The notes under the pieces: generated by a model
Told to the model about the DNA's origin: nothing
What the model saw: only the letters and a program-made list of their open reading frames with translations
The model's database searches: none
Source of the DNA: Grimontia sedimenti
Lineage (GTDB): Bacteria > Pseudomonadota > Gammaproteobacteria > Enterobacterales > Vibrionaceae
Length of the DNA stretch: 64,000 nt
Direction: 5' to 3'
Assembly: GCF_011045095.1 (NCBI RefSeq)
Contig: NZ_JAALDL010000010.1
Span: 124,001-188,000 of the forward strand
Shown here: positions 17,640 to 27,461 of the stretch, piece by piece
Layout of the letters: every line of letters starts with the position of its first letter
How positions within the stretch are numbered: position 1 is the first letter of the stretch
Translations under genes and position numbers: made by a program

Positions 17640-18011
17640 GCGCTTGACTCCTGTCTTTCTGTTTGCACGCCGAGCTAATACGAGCACCTGGTCTTGGTAT
17701 GAAGACTGCTTAGGCACTCTTTTTATATGGCTTGGTGGTACGAGTTCAGTGTAACTATGGCGTAAATTGTCATTTTCTGCCGTGCCACAACACATTTCAC
17801 TACTGAGGCTCGTTTATCTGAAAATAACATCCATCAGTTTCAACAGCAACAATTTGTTAACCTTTAAGTGAATAAAAAATAAGTCATTTTCAATGCATAA
17901 TTAAACAGAATGAGTGCTTTATCAAGAGTTTGAATTGATTGATGGTTTTGAGTGGTTAGTGTAGGGTGTATTTCGATGAAAATTTGCTTGTAGATCAATA
18001 TCGAGAGAGCT

Positions 18012-19673
18012 ATGTTGCCACGCTTGCTGACCCTGTGTTTCGCGCTCGTCTCTTTCGCCAGCTCAGCCACGACCAATACACTTACAATTATTCCCGAGCT
18101 GTCGAATGGCTTTGTCAGAAACTACAACCCTTTCCGCGCCGATACACTGGCGACGACGAGAGACTTCATCTTCGAACCCCTGATGGTTTTTGAGGAGGGC
18201 GTCGCACATTTCCGTCTGGCTAAAAGTTACACCCTATCCCCCGACCTGAAAGGCATTCTGCTCTCGCTGCGTGATGACATTAAATGGTCTGACGGCACTC
18301 CCTTTTCGGCAGACGATGTGGTCTATAGTCTTTCACTACTCAAAGACGAACCCGAACTGGATTACAATTCACTCGGGTACTGGATGGAGCGCATCGAAAA
18401 ACGTGGCGAAAATGAGGTATACGTCTCGTTAAGCCATCCAAACGCACAGATAGCACATCGTTTACAGGAAGCCATTATTGTTCCCATGCACCAGTGGCAG
18501 GACATTTCTGACAAGCGTTTTTTCCTTAATGCCCATCCTATCGGCACAGGCCCTTTTACCGATATAAAAGCCTTTAGCAGCAATAACATCGTTCAGTGCC
18601 GTAACCCCAACTACTGGCAACAAGACAAACTCAAGGTCGATTGCATTCGCTACCCACAGGTCAAAAGTAATGATGAGCTCATCAGCCGTCTTAGCAACGG
18701 TGAATTTGACTGGGCGAGTGCGTTTATTCCAGATATTGAGCGTAACTACGCCTCCTATTCGCGTGATTACCATTACCACCATAAGCCCTCAACCATCGTC
18801 AGCTTGATGTTTAACTTCAAACATCCCAACGAAGAATTACGCAAAGTTATTCAAGACGTGCGTTTTCGCCGTGCGATGTCGATGAGTCTTGCACGGGATC
18901 TTTTGATCAATGTTGCGGTTTTTGGGCAGGGTGAAAAAGCGGTATTTGCCAGTGGTATGGCATCAACATTTGAGGACTGGATACCGAATTCGGCCGCAGA
19001 GCAGCATCTTTACTACATTCGCTTTCATCCCAAAGCCGCTTCACGCCTGCTTGACGAGTTGGGCTTGGTCGATATCGACGGCGACAGATTCCGGGAATTG
19101 CCGTCTGGAGAGCCACTGACTCTGCGGATCATCGCACCGAATGGTTGGAGCGACTTCATCTCTGCTTCTAATGTGGCAGCGGAGATGTTCGCGGCTGTCG
19201 GCCTGCGTGTAAAAACAGAAGTTTTACCGTTTCCTGAATATGAAGCCCGCATGGCGAACGCCAATTACGATCTCAGCATCACCAACTACTTTACCGGCCT
19301 GACACCTTTCAGGTATTTCAATTCAGCCTTTAACAGCGCCTATCAAACCCCTACTTCGCCACGTTTTGCCCAGCACTATTTTAAAGACGAAAAAGTGGAT
19401 GACCTGTTGGATGACTTTCTGCTTCAAACTGATCAGCAGAAACAGCGCGATATTGTCAGCCAGCTTCATCTGCGCGTTTCTGAAAATCAGGTGACTGTGC
19501 CGCTTTATTACAAGCTGGAAACGGTGGAATTCACCACCACACGTTACAAAGGTTGGAGAAGACATGAAGACGGGACGCCGAATGTACCGCCAATTTGGTA
19601 CACAGAAAGGCCAAGGTTGATTCAATTGCTCGAATTGGAACCTGTTGAAGAGTCACCCAAGAATACCCCATAA
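18012..19673 (+). CDS. extracellular solute-binding protein, family 5 (peptide/oligosaccharide type)
   Basis: A 553-residue periplasmic binding protein of family 5 (SBP_bac_5). It has a cleavable signal (MLPRLLTLCFALVSFASSA) and the family motifs IKWSDGTPFSADDVVYSL and GTGPF near residue 180. The family binds oligopeptides, nickel or, in vibrios, chitin oligosaccharides. The overall character resembles the Vibrio chitooligosaccharide-binding protein, but that is only an impression. No permease or ATPase gene is next to it, so it is an orphan that must share a transporter or act as a sensor subunit. GAGAGAG precedes the ATG. Confidence 0.83.
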   Translation: MLPRLLTLCFALVSFASSATTNTLTIIPELSNGFVRNYNPFRADTLATTRDFIFEPLMVFEEGVAHFRLAKSYTLSPDLKGILLSLRDDIKWSDGTPFSADDVVYSLSLLKDEPELDYNSLGYWMERIEKRGENEVYVSLSHPNAQIAHRLQEAIIVPMHQWQDISDKRFFLNAHPIGTGPFTDIKAFSSNNIVQCRNPNYWQQDKLKVDCIRYPQVKSNDELISRLSNGEFDWASAFIPDIERNYASYSRDYHYHHKPSTIVSLMFNFKHPNEELRKVIQDVRFRRAMSMSLARDLLINVAVFGQGEKAVFASGMASTFEDWIPNSAAEQHLYYIRFHPKAASRLLDELGLVDIDGDRFRELPSGEPLTLRIIAPNGWSDFISASNVAAEMFAAVGLRVKTEVLPFPEYEARMANANYDLSITNYFTGLTPFRYFNSAFNSAYQTPTSPRFAQHYFKDEKVDDLLDDFLLQTDQQKQRDIVSQLHLRVSENQVTVPLYYKLETVEFTTTRYKGWRRHEDGTPNVPPIWYTERPRLIQLLELEPVEESPKNTP

Positions 19674-19707
19674 AAGAAAACCCAAGCTGATGCTTGGGTT
19701 TTCTTTT
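19674..19707. terminator. bidirectional terminator after the family-5 binding protein
   Basis: A long stem AGAAAACCCAAGC/GCTTGGGTTTTCT with a TGAT loop starts directly at the stop codon and can serve both convergent genes. Confidence 0.88.
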
Positions 19708-19723
19708 ACTCGGGGCCTTCACG

Positions 19724-20884
19724 CTATTCCTTGCCCATTAACTCCAACGTTTTGAGCCATACATCTGCGTCGCTGTCAGGGTCTAGCATCTTTAGTCTTT
19801 CGTATGCTGAACGCGCCAACTCAAGCTGGTTAGTTTTCATCGCGCTAAAGCCCAAGATCTCCCACAAAAAGGCATCCCGGCTGCCCCCCATGTCGATGGC
19901 CTGCTGCGCCAGATTGGCGGCTTCCTGCCAACGTTGCAGTTGGGACGCTATTTTAACCTGCACTTTCACCAGAGAAAGTTCAGGCTCTCTATTCAGCAAA
20001 GACACCAATTCCCAAGCTTCCATCCACTCCATCGACTGCATGTGATATTGGAGTTTACGTTTCAGCACATCGCGGTTCACAGTCACAGCTTCTGAGCTGA
20101 TACCTTGATTGAGCAATCGCTTCGCCTGATCGGTATCTCCCAGCATACTCGCGTATTGGGACATGTTAAGGTAATCCGCCTCTGTCAGCGTGGCTCCGGC
20201 TTTGGCTTCTTCCCGTAAAGTTCTCAACGCCGCACGCACTTCACCCAATGCCGCATAGGCGGAGGCTTTCTTGCGTTGCCAGCGAATGTCATGACCAAAT
20301 TTATCTTGAATCACGCGGGTGGTATTAATCAGCGCCCGGTGTTGCTGAAGCTGTTCTTCACTCAGCAGTTTGATCTGCCATATAAATTCCGGCACATCGG
20401 CGTAACGGGCAATAATGGCGTTAGCCTGTTTCAACGCTTCTGCATATCTCTTTTCGCTGAACAGCGCACGGGTATAAAGGTGCTCAACCGGCTGGAAGGT
20501 AGGAAACTCAGCCAGATAGGTTTTACCGTATTGAATGGCGACTTCCGGACGGCCACGCTTCATAGAAAGGGACACTAACGCGCCCAGCACATCCTGTCTC
20601 AGACTTTCAGGTAACTTTCGGTATTCCAGCGCTTTGGTGTAGGCAAGATACGCACGGTTGTAGTCACCTTCATTGAGATAGATGTAACCAAGCAACCGCT
20701 GATGTAAGGCATTCTGTTCTTCGTTATCCGCAACAATCGCTTTCGCCAGATCGGCCGCTTTATCGACCTCATCATTCGATAGCAGGGTTTCGATACGATT
20801 CAGGTGACGGGCAAAATCCGGATCACTGGCAAACGCCGGTAAACTTGCACACAACAGCAATACACCAACACCAAAAAGTTTCAT
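19724..20884 (-). CDS. exported TPR-repeat protein
   Basis: A 386-residue protein with a signal peptide (MKLFGVGVLLLCASLPAFAS) followed by a run of tetratricopeptide-like helical hairpins, for example LLGYIYLNEGDYNRAYLAYTKAL-type units near residues 70-90 and WEILGFSAMKTNQLELARSAY near the C terminus. It is probably a periplasmic scaffold. Function is unknown and no partner gene is adjacent. I start at ATG 20884, preceded by GAGGG, because it gives a clean signal peptide; the upstream extension does not. Confidence 0.75.
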   Translation of the reverse strand: MKLFGVGVLLLCASLPAFASDPDFARHLNRIETLLSNDEVDKAADLAKAIVADNEEQNALHQRLLGYIYLNEGDYNRAYLAYTKALEYRKLPESLRQDVLGALVSLSMKRGRPEVAIQYGKTYLAEFPTFQPVEHLYTRALFSEKRYAEALKQANAIIARYADVPEFIWQIKLLSEEQLQQHRALINTTRVIQDKFGHDIRWQRKKASAYAALGEVRAALRTLREEAKAGATLTEADYLNMSQYASMLGDTDQAKRLLNQGISSEAVTVNRDVLKRKLQYHMQSMEWMEAWELVSLLNREPELSLVKVQVKIASQLQRWQEAANLAQQAIDMGGSRDAFLWEILGFSAMKTNQLELARSAYERLKMLDPDSDADVWLKTLELMGKE

Positions 20885-21046
20885 ATCCCTCAGCCAATAA
20901 CGATTTGATATCTCGAATATAACGTAGATTAGACACACTGCGCCTGTAAAAACGTCTATTTTTTGCAGGGACGCAACATATCTTCCGTGGCGTCTTACTA
21001 GCGGGCTCTATATACTCCGCGCCTTCTTATAAATACTGAGAATCCC

Positions 21047-22798
21047 ATGAAAACCTATATCCCTGGTAAAGACGCTGCGCTCGAAGAGTCCATCAACAAC
21101 TTTGAAGCAAAACTGACAGCGGCCGGTTTTAACGTTGAAGCTGTTTCCTGGCTCAATCCTGTGCCGAATGTGTGGTCTGTTCACATTCGCGATGTGGATG
21201 CGCCAATGAACTTTACCAACGGAAAAGGCGCCAGCAAGAAAGCCGCTTTGGCTTCCGCGCTCGGCGAGTATTTTGAGCGTCTTTCCTGCAACTATTTTTA
21301 TGCGGATTTCTATTTGGGCGAAGAGATCGCACAGGCACCTTTCGTTCATTACCCAAACGAGAAATGGTTTCCACTGACTGATGACGACATGCTGCCAGAA
21401 GGTCTGCTCGATGATGAAATGCGCGCCTTCTACGATCAGGAAGAAACCCTGATGGCGAGCGATCTGGTTGATCTTCAATCCGGTAACGAAGAGCGTGGGA
21501 TCTGTGCGCTGCCGTTTATCCGCCAGAAAGATCAGCAGACTGTTTACGTGCCAATGAACATTGTCGGTAACCTCTATGTCTCTAACGGTATGTCAGCGGG
21601 CAACACAGCAACCGAAGCGCGCAGTCAGGCGCTGTCTGAAGTGTTTGAGCGCGCCATTAAAAACCGCATCATTGCTGAGCGCATCAGCATGCCGGAAATT
21701 CCTGCTGAGGTGATTGCCCGTTTCCCGACTATTCAGGCATCGATTGAAGCCATGCAGGCAGAAGGTTTCCCAATTGCGGTTTATGACGCCTCCATGGGTG
21801 GTCAGTACCCGGTTGTTTGCGTCACCCTGTTTAACCCTAACAATGGCACTTGCTTTACCTCTTGGGGCGCACACCCTCGCTTCCAGGTGGCTTTCGAGCG
21901 CACTGTGACCGAACTTCTGCAGGGCCGCAGCCTGAAAGATCTGGACGTTTTCGAAGCGCCATCTTTCCACGATGAAGACGTGGCGGACCACCACAACCTC
22001 GAAACCCATTTTATCGATTCATCAGGCACAGTCTCGTGGGATATGTTCAAATCTACGCCAGATTATGAATTCACAGAGTGGAACTTCGAAGGCACTTCAG
22101 AAGAAGAAGTCTCCTGGCTGCTCGGTAAACTTCATGCAGAAGGTGCGGATGCCTACATTGCCGATTACAGCCACCTTAGCGTGAACTGTTGCCGAGTGAT
22201 AGTGCCGGGTTGGTCTGAAATCTACCCACCGGAAGAAGTGCAGCTTTGTAACAACAACCGCGGTACCGATCTGCGTGATGCTATGTCCATGCTGCTCGCA
22301 ACGGGTTTCAGTGATGAGTCGGTTGAGTCTCTGTTTGATGTGCTGGAAATGTCAGACTTTGATGACAGCTACATGGTATGTGAATTAATGGGCGTGCTGC
22401 CTGATGCAGGTACCGCTTGGAAATCACTCACCATTGGCGAACTGAAATGTTTGCTGGCGCTGGCGATGGGCGACATGGAAACAGCACAGGATTTCGCGAC
22501 CTGGAGTTTGGAATACAATGCCACCATCTACAGTCAGGAGCGCACCATGTTTATGCGCTGCTTGATTGCAAGCTTGGAGCTGGCCCAGGATGAAGCGCGA
22601 GACGCTGCAGAGTACCGTCGCGCATTTGGGTTTGTGTACGGTCAAGGCATCACCGAAGCGGTTTGGAGCTCAATCTGCGGTGACATCCGCTTCTTTGGCC
22701 TTGAGCTAGAAAGCGCAGATTTGACCTCATTTGGTGCGCATCAAAAACTTCTGGCCTCCTACGAAAAGCTGCAACAAGCAAAAGCCAACGCTGCGTAA
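21047..22798 (+). CDS. ycaO: YcaO protein, factor for S12 methylthiolation
   Basis: A 583-residue YcaO-superfamily protein close in length and sequence to E. coli YcaO (about 586). The N terminus (TYIPGKDAALEESI, WLNPVPNVWSVHIRD) and KKAALASALGEYFERLS are characteristic; the latter is in the ATP-binding YcaO core. In E. coli YcaO aids RimO in beta-methylthiolation of ribosomal protein S12. The C-terminal third is the helical TPR-like extension of the stand-alone type. There is no adjacent peptide precursor or dehydrogenase, so it is not a RiPP cyclodehydratase locus. It lies upstream of the pfl genes, as in E. coli. Confidence 0.95.
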   Translation: MKTYIPGKDAALEESINNFEAKLTAAGFNVEAVSWLNPVPNVWSVHIRDVDAPMNFTNGKGASKKAALASALGEYFERLSCNYFYADFYLGEEIAQAPFVHYPNEKWFPLTDDDMLPEGLLDDEMRAFYDQEETLMASDLVDLQSGNEERGICALPFIRQKDQQTVYVPMNIVGNLYVSNGMSAGNTATEARSQALSEVFERAIKNRIIAERISMPEIPAEVIARFPTIQASIEAMQAEGFPIAVYDASMGGQYPVVCVTLFNPNNGTCFTSWGAHPRFQVAFERTVTELLQGRSLKDLDVFEAPSFHDEDVADHHNLETHFIDSSGTVSWDMFKSTPDYEFTEWNFEGTSEEEVSWLLGKLHAEGADAYIADYSHLSVNCCRVIVPGWSEIYPPEEVQLCNNNRGTDLRDAMSMLLATGFSDESVESLFDVLEMSDFDDSYMVCELMGVLPDAGTAWKSLTIGELKCLLALAMGDMETAQDFATWSLEYNATIYSQERTMFMRCLIASLELAQDEARDAAEYRRAFGFVYGQGITEAVWSSICGDIRFFGLELESADLTSFGAHQKLLASYEKLQQAKANAA

Positions 22799-22824
22799 TA
22801 ACTTTTTACGATTTTGTACCGAAC

Positions 22825-22860
22825 AAGCCTGCTTGAGGGAAACCCGTGCAGGCTTCTTTA
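22825..22860 (+). terminator. rho-independent terminator after ycaO
   Basis: The stem AAGCCTGC (22825-22832) with GCAGGCTT (22848-22855), with an internal GGG/CCC pairing, is followed by a T-rich tract. Confidence 0.75.
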
Positions 22861-23067
22861 TATTGTTCAAGAACGATGTGCGGAAAAAGTGACAGTCAAC
22901 GTATTTTCACAGCAATTTAGTGCATTTCTGTGGCACATCTCCCGCACCACTTTTGGTAATTTTATTTCAGAAATCAAAGTGAATTCTGCAAAACGGCAAT
23001 ATCCATATCATTTATAGCGTTTTTCGTTTCTCACAACTTTCAAATCCTGTAATTTACTTTCACGAAA

Positions 23068-23081
23068 ATGATTTAGATCAA
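23068..23081 (+). promoter_or_regulatory. FNR-type binding site upstream of DUF3360/pflB
   Basis: ATGATTTAGATCAA matches the FNR consensus TTGAT-N4-ATCAA at nine of ten specified positions. It lies about 150 bases before the DUF3360 start. E. coli focA-pflB is FNR- and ArcA-activated at the same place, which supports the call. Confidence 0.6.
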
Positions 23082-23229
23082 ATTTGCTCAGGAGAGGTTT
23101 GTTAGTATGTTTGTAACGAATTTTGGCTCCCGGCCTCACCTCAATCAGCAGCGCGTTCATTGCTGAATAAAAGCTAAAACCTGCGGGGAGCGTAACCAGT
23201 TCTGTTTGCTTTTGTACGAAGAGGACTTT

Positions 23230-24774
23230 ATGTCAACTCAAGCTCCATCAGAGCACATCGGCGATAAGGCGCAAAGCGAGTATCAAGCTAAGCACCGACC
23301 TGCCTCAGAGTTCGCGACACGTTCAGATTACCTGGACCACGAACTTCAAATCATGAACCCGCGCCGTTGGAAGCTAAACCTTCCTGGCCGTGATTTCCGT
23401 TTCGAACTCGAAGACCTCGTTCCTGCATTGGCGGGTACCATCGGCATTATCGCGATGTACTCAGCAGTAATGATGTCATGGGCTGATGGCCTGACCCAAG
23501 CTTGGGATCACATCAATCTGGGCAAAGAGTTCGCAATCGAAGTAGCACGTGTTGAGATGCTTATCCCTGCACTGTTGTTCTGTGTGCTTGCCTCTGGCTT
23601 TATCAACCCACGCGCTAACCTTGCTGGTAACCATGGTCCAATGATCCCACTGATCGGTACCATTGCGTTAGCCGGTGCTCACCCTCTTGCGCTTGCATTG
23701 CTGCTGGGTATGTTCGGCTTGATGCTGAGTTACTTCAAAGGTGGCTCGAAACTGGTGAACCTCACCAGTGAAGGGGTTGCCGGCGGTCTTCTTATTTTCC
23801 TCGGTTTCACCGGTGCAATGAGCCAAATCGCTGACATTCAGACTTGGGCCAAAGGCCTTGAGTCCGCGACCGTCGCGAAAGGCAGCATGGGTTACGTTGG
23901 CTTAGTGGTTCTGGCCGTGAACGTAGTGCTTTACGCTCTGCTGGCGCGTATCGGTAAACGCTGGTTGGCAATCCCTGCCTGTGCGTTCACTGGTCTGATT
24001 GCGGCACTGGCGCTGGGCGCTGGCTTCGACCTGACTTTCACCACTGAAATGGGTCTGCCTAACCTGAACCCTGTTTACTGGTGGGGTAGCACTGAGCAAG
24101 GTTGGATGTTGGGTCTGCCAAATCTGCAGCACTTCATCGCCTCTCTGCCATTTGCGATTCTGGCAGTAGCCATGTGGTCTCCAGACTTCCTGGGCCACCG
24201 TATTTTCCAAGAATTGAACTATCCGAAGAAAACCGAAAAAGTGCTGATGGACGTGGATGACACAATGACTATGTGTTCTATCCGCCAGATGGTTGGTACT
24301 GCCGTAGGTGGTGGTAACATCACGTCTTCTTGGGGTACTTACATGATCCCTGCAGCGATTGCGAAGCGTCCAATCCCTGCTGGTGCGATTCTGCTGGGCT
24401 GTTTGGTGATGTTCATCGCTATCCTTGGTTTCCCAATGGACGTAGCAGTGTGGCCACCGGTAATGCGTATCGCGCTGCTGGTAGGTGTATTCCTGCCACT
24501 GCTTGAAGCAGGTGTTCAGATGGTTCGTGAAACTAAGGATTCACAATCAGCAGGTATCTGTATCTTCGCATCAATGGTTGCTAACCCAGTACTGGCTTGG
24601 GCGCTGGCAATGCTGCTCGACAACAATGGTCTCATTGGTGACAAAGAGCGTGCGAAAAAACTGTCTTTCGTAGACCGTATCGTGATTCCAGGTTCAGTAT
24701 TAATTATCTGTCTGGTTGCTATGCTCGCGGTTGGTATGCTTGAAGATCAGTTCGGCATCCCTGCTCTGATGTAA
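23230..24774 (+). CDS. DUF3360 family polytopic membrane protein, candidate formate carrier
   Basis: A 514-residue integral membrane protein with a roughly 75-residue cytoplasmic N terminus followed by about 11-12 hydrophobic helices. The motif FELEDLVPALAGTIGI before the first helix is typical of the Vibrio DUF3360 family, which looks related to SulP/NCS2-type carriers. ATG 23230 follows GAGGAC at good spacing. It occupies the position held by focA in E. coli, directly before pflB and behind an FNR-type site. It is not an FNT-family protein, which are about 285 residues with six helices. Export or uptake of formate is inferred from context only. Codon use is strongly biased, as in pflB, suggesting high expression. 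Confidence 0.85.
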   Translation: MSTQAPSEHIGDKAQSEYQAKHRPASEFATRSDYLDHELQIMNPRRWKLNLPGRDFRFELEDLVPALAGTIGIIAMYSAVMMSWADGLTQAWDHINLGKEFAIEVARVEMLIPALLFCVLASGFINPRANLAGNHGPMIPLIGTIALAGAHPLALALLLGMFGLMLSYFKGGSKLVNLTSEGVAGGLLIFLGFTGAMSQIADIQTWAKGLESATVAKGSMGYVGLVVLAVNVVLYALLARIGKRWLAIPACAFTGLIAALALGAGFDLTFTTEMGLPNLNPVYWWGSTEQGWMLGLPNLQHFIASLPFAILAVAMWSPDFLGHRIFQELNYPKKTEKVLMDVDDTMTMCSIRQMVGTAVGGGNITSSWGTYMIPAAIAKRPIPAGAILLGCLVMFIAILGFPMDVAVWPPVMRIALLVGVFLPLLEAGVQMVRETKDSQSAGICIFASMVANPVLAWALAMLLDNNGLIGDKERAKKLSFVDRIVIPGSVLIICLVAMLAVGMLEDQFGIPALM

Positions 24775-24780
24775 TGACGG

Positions 24781-24811
24781 TTTGGGCAGTCTTAACTGGC
24801 TGCCCAAATTA
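24781..24811 (+). terminator. hairpin between DUF3360 and pflB
   Basis: TTTGGGCAG (24781-24789) can pair with CTGCCCAAA (24800-24808). The T-tract is poor, so it may be an mRNA-stabilising or partial termination hairpin. A further 160 bases before pflB leave room for a separate promoter. Confidence 0.5.
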
Positions 24812-24973
24812 CTATTCATAATTTGGCTAGAAAGCGTAAAATCAAACGCGTTTTGAAAGACCGTTTTTGCTTTTACAGTTTTTTAATGATCGTGTACTAC
24901 CACTGGCTCAACGGTGGAGCGACGTCAAAGTCGCTAAGTACTTGTTTTCTTCTACTAAAAAGGTAGGTACAAC

Positions 24974-27249
24974 ATGTCTGAGCAATTTGCTAAAGCATGG
25001 GAAGGTTTCGCTGACGGCGAATGGCAGAACGAAGTTAACGTTCGTGACTTCATTCAGAAGAACTACACCCCTTACGAGGGCGACGAGTCTTTCCTGGTAA
25101 CTGAAGGTACTGAAGCAACTAACAAGCTTTGGGAAAAAGTGATGGAAGGCATCAAGCTTGAGAACTCAACTCACGCGCCTGTAGACTTCGACACTTCTGT
25201 AATCTCTACCATTACTGCTCACGATGCAGGCTACATCAACAAAGATCTGGAAAAGATCGTTGGTCTGCAAACTGAGGCACCTCTGAAACGTGCAATCATG
25301 CCAAACGGCGGCGTTCGCATGATTGAGGGTTCTTGCAAGGCTTACGGCCGTGAGCTAGACCCAATGGTTTCTAAAATTTACTCAGAGTACCGTAAGACGC
25401 ACAACCAAGGCGTATTCGATATCTACACCCCAGATATCCTGAAATGCCGTAAGTCTGGTGTTCTGACTGGTCTGCCTGACGCATACGGCCGTGGTCGTAT
25501 CATCGGTGACTACCGCCGCGTAGCACTGTACGGTGTAGACTTCCTGCTGAAAGACAAAGCGAAGCAATTCCACTCTCTACAAGAGAAACTGGAAGCAGGC
25601 GACGATCTGCAAATGACTATGCAGCTTCGCGAAGAAATCCAAGAGCAATACCGTGCTCTGAACCAGATGAAAGAAATGGCTGCGAAATACGGCTACGACA
25701 TCTCTGGTCCTGCGACAACAGCTCAAGAAGCTGTTCAGTGGCTGTACTTCGGCTACCTGGCTGCTGTTAAGTCTCAAAACGGTGCTGCAATGTCACTGGG
25801 TCGTACTTCTACGTTCCTTGACGTGTACATCGAGCGTGATATCGCTGCTGGCAAGATCACTGAAGTTGAAGCTCAGGAAATCATCGACCACTTCGTAATG
25901 AAGCTGCGTATGGTTCGCTTCCTGCGTACTCCTGAATACGATGAGCTGTTCTCTGGCGACCCAATCTGGGCAACAGAATCTATGGGTGGTATGGGCTGTG
26001 ACGGCCGTACGCTGGTAACACGTACTAACTTCCGCTTCCTGAACACCCTGTACACTATGGGTCCAAGCCCAGAGCCAAACATCACGGTACTGTGGTCTGA
26101 GCAACTGCCTGACGGCTTCAAGCGTTTCTGTGCGAAAGTATCTATCGATACTTCTTCTATCCAGTACGAAAACGATGACCTGATGCGTCCAGACTTCGAC
26201 AACGATGACTACGCAATCGCTTGTTGTGTATCTCCACAGGTTGTTGGTAAACACATGCAGTTCTTCGGCGCACGTGCGAACCTGGCGAAAACGCTGCTGT
26301 ACGTAATCAACGGCGGTGTTGATGAAAACTGAAGATGCAGGTTGGTCCTAAGCAAGATCCAATGACTGACGAAGTTCTGGACTTCGACAAAGTTTGGAAC
26401 GGTCTGGACAACTTCATGGATTGGCTGGCGAAGCAGTACGTGACTGCGCTTAACGCTATCCACTACTCACACGACAAGTACAGCTACGAAGCGTCTCTGA
26501 TGGCTCTGATGGACCGTGACGTTTACCGTACTATGGCTTGTGGTATCGCTGGTCTGTCTGTAGCAGCTGACTCACTGTCTGCTATCAAGTACGCGAAAGT
26601 GAAACCAGTTCGTGACGAAGACGGCATCGCAATCGACTTCGAAATCGAAGGCGACTATCCGAAGTTCGGTAACAACGATTCACGCGTTGATGACATCGCA
26701 TGTGAAATGGTTGAGAAGTTTATGAACAAGATTCGTAAGCTGAAAACTTACCGCGATGCAGTACCGACTCAGTCTATCCTGACCATCACTTCAAACGTTG
26801 TGTACGGTAAGAAGACAGGTAACACGCCAGACGGTCGTCGTGCAGGCGCGCCATTCGCACCAGGTGCAAACCCAATGCACGGTCGTGACGAGAAAGGTGC
26901 AGTAGCCTCTCTGACTTCTGTAGGTAAACTGCCATTTGCTCACGCGAAAGACGGTATCTCTTACACCTTCTCTATCGTGCCTAACGCACTGGGTAAAGAC
27001 GGTGACACGCAGAAAGCTAACCTTGCTGGTCTGATGGATGGTTACTTCCACCACGAGTCTGGTATCGAAGGCGGTCAGCACCTTAACGTTAACGTTCTGA
27101 ACCGTGACACTCTGGAAGACGCAGTTAAGCACCCAGAGAAGTACCCACAGCTGACTATCCGTGTATCGGGTTACGCAGTTCGCTTTAACTCTCTGACTGC
27201 GGAACAGCAGAAAGACGTTATCGCACGTACTTTCACTGAATCTCTGTAA
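24974..27249 (+). CDS. pflB: formate C-acetyltransferase PflB, reading frame broken by one base
   Basis: Pyruvate formate-lyase splits pyruvate and CoA into acetyl-CoA and formate by a glycyl radical mechanism. The 5' frame (24974-26332) codes 452 residues from [18 protein letters not shown] to the active-site pair C417-C418 in [11 protein letters not shown]. It then meets a TGA after GVDEN. The next frame continues at once with LKMQVGPK and runs 304 residues from ATG 26335 to 27249, including the radical glycine in RVSGYAVRF. The intact protein would be 758 residues (E. coli 760). GATGAAAACTG at 26321-26331 should read with five As, so one A is missing from 26325-26328. Both halves keep strong codon bias and full conservation, which favours sequencing error over a real pseudogene. 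Confidence 0.93.
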
Positions 27250-27271
27250 TCTGAGGATTCATTGAATTGAA

Positions 27272-27299
27272 AAGCACCTCCTCCGGGAGGTGTTTTTTT
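27272..27299 (+). terminator. rho-independent terminator after pflB
   Basis: CACCTCC (27275-27281) pairs with GGAGGTG (27286-27292) and is followed by seven Ts. It ends the DUF3360/pflB unit. Confidence 0.88.
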
Positions 27300-27461
27300 A
27301 TGCCTGTTTCAAAAGCAAATGGCGCTATAGCCCTTCCCTCTAACCGCATGACGTTCTGTCGACGCTCATAAAATTAACGACCATACTGAAAGCAAGCTGT
27401 TCTATCACAACAACTTTCGCATCGCCGTTCGATGCCACCATGTGCGCTTTAGGGGAACGCC

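Larger units (their letters stand above)
22799..23229. other. 431-base intergenic region ahead of the DUF3360 gene
   Basis: It holds the ycaO terminator at 22825-22860, an FNR-type site at 23068-23081, and an AT-rich stretch in between with no reading frame I would support. It is the likely control region for anaerobic expression of the DUF3360 gene. Confidence 0.6.

Noticed and set aside
21047-22798. RiPP (TOMM) biosynthetic cluster around ycaO
   Set aside because: The protein is the stand-alone E. coli YcaO type and no precursor peptide, dehydrogenase or transporter gene is adjacent.
26321-26332. Programmed -1 ribosomal frameshifting in pflB
   Set aside because: The junction GAAAAC lacks a good slippery heptamer and no downstream pseudoknot is evident. 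PflB is not known to use frameshifting, so a sequence error is more likely.
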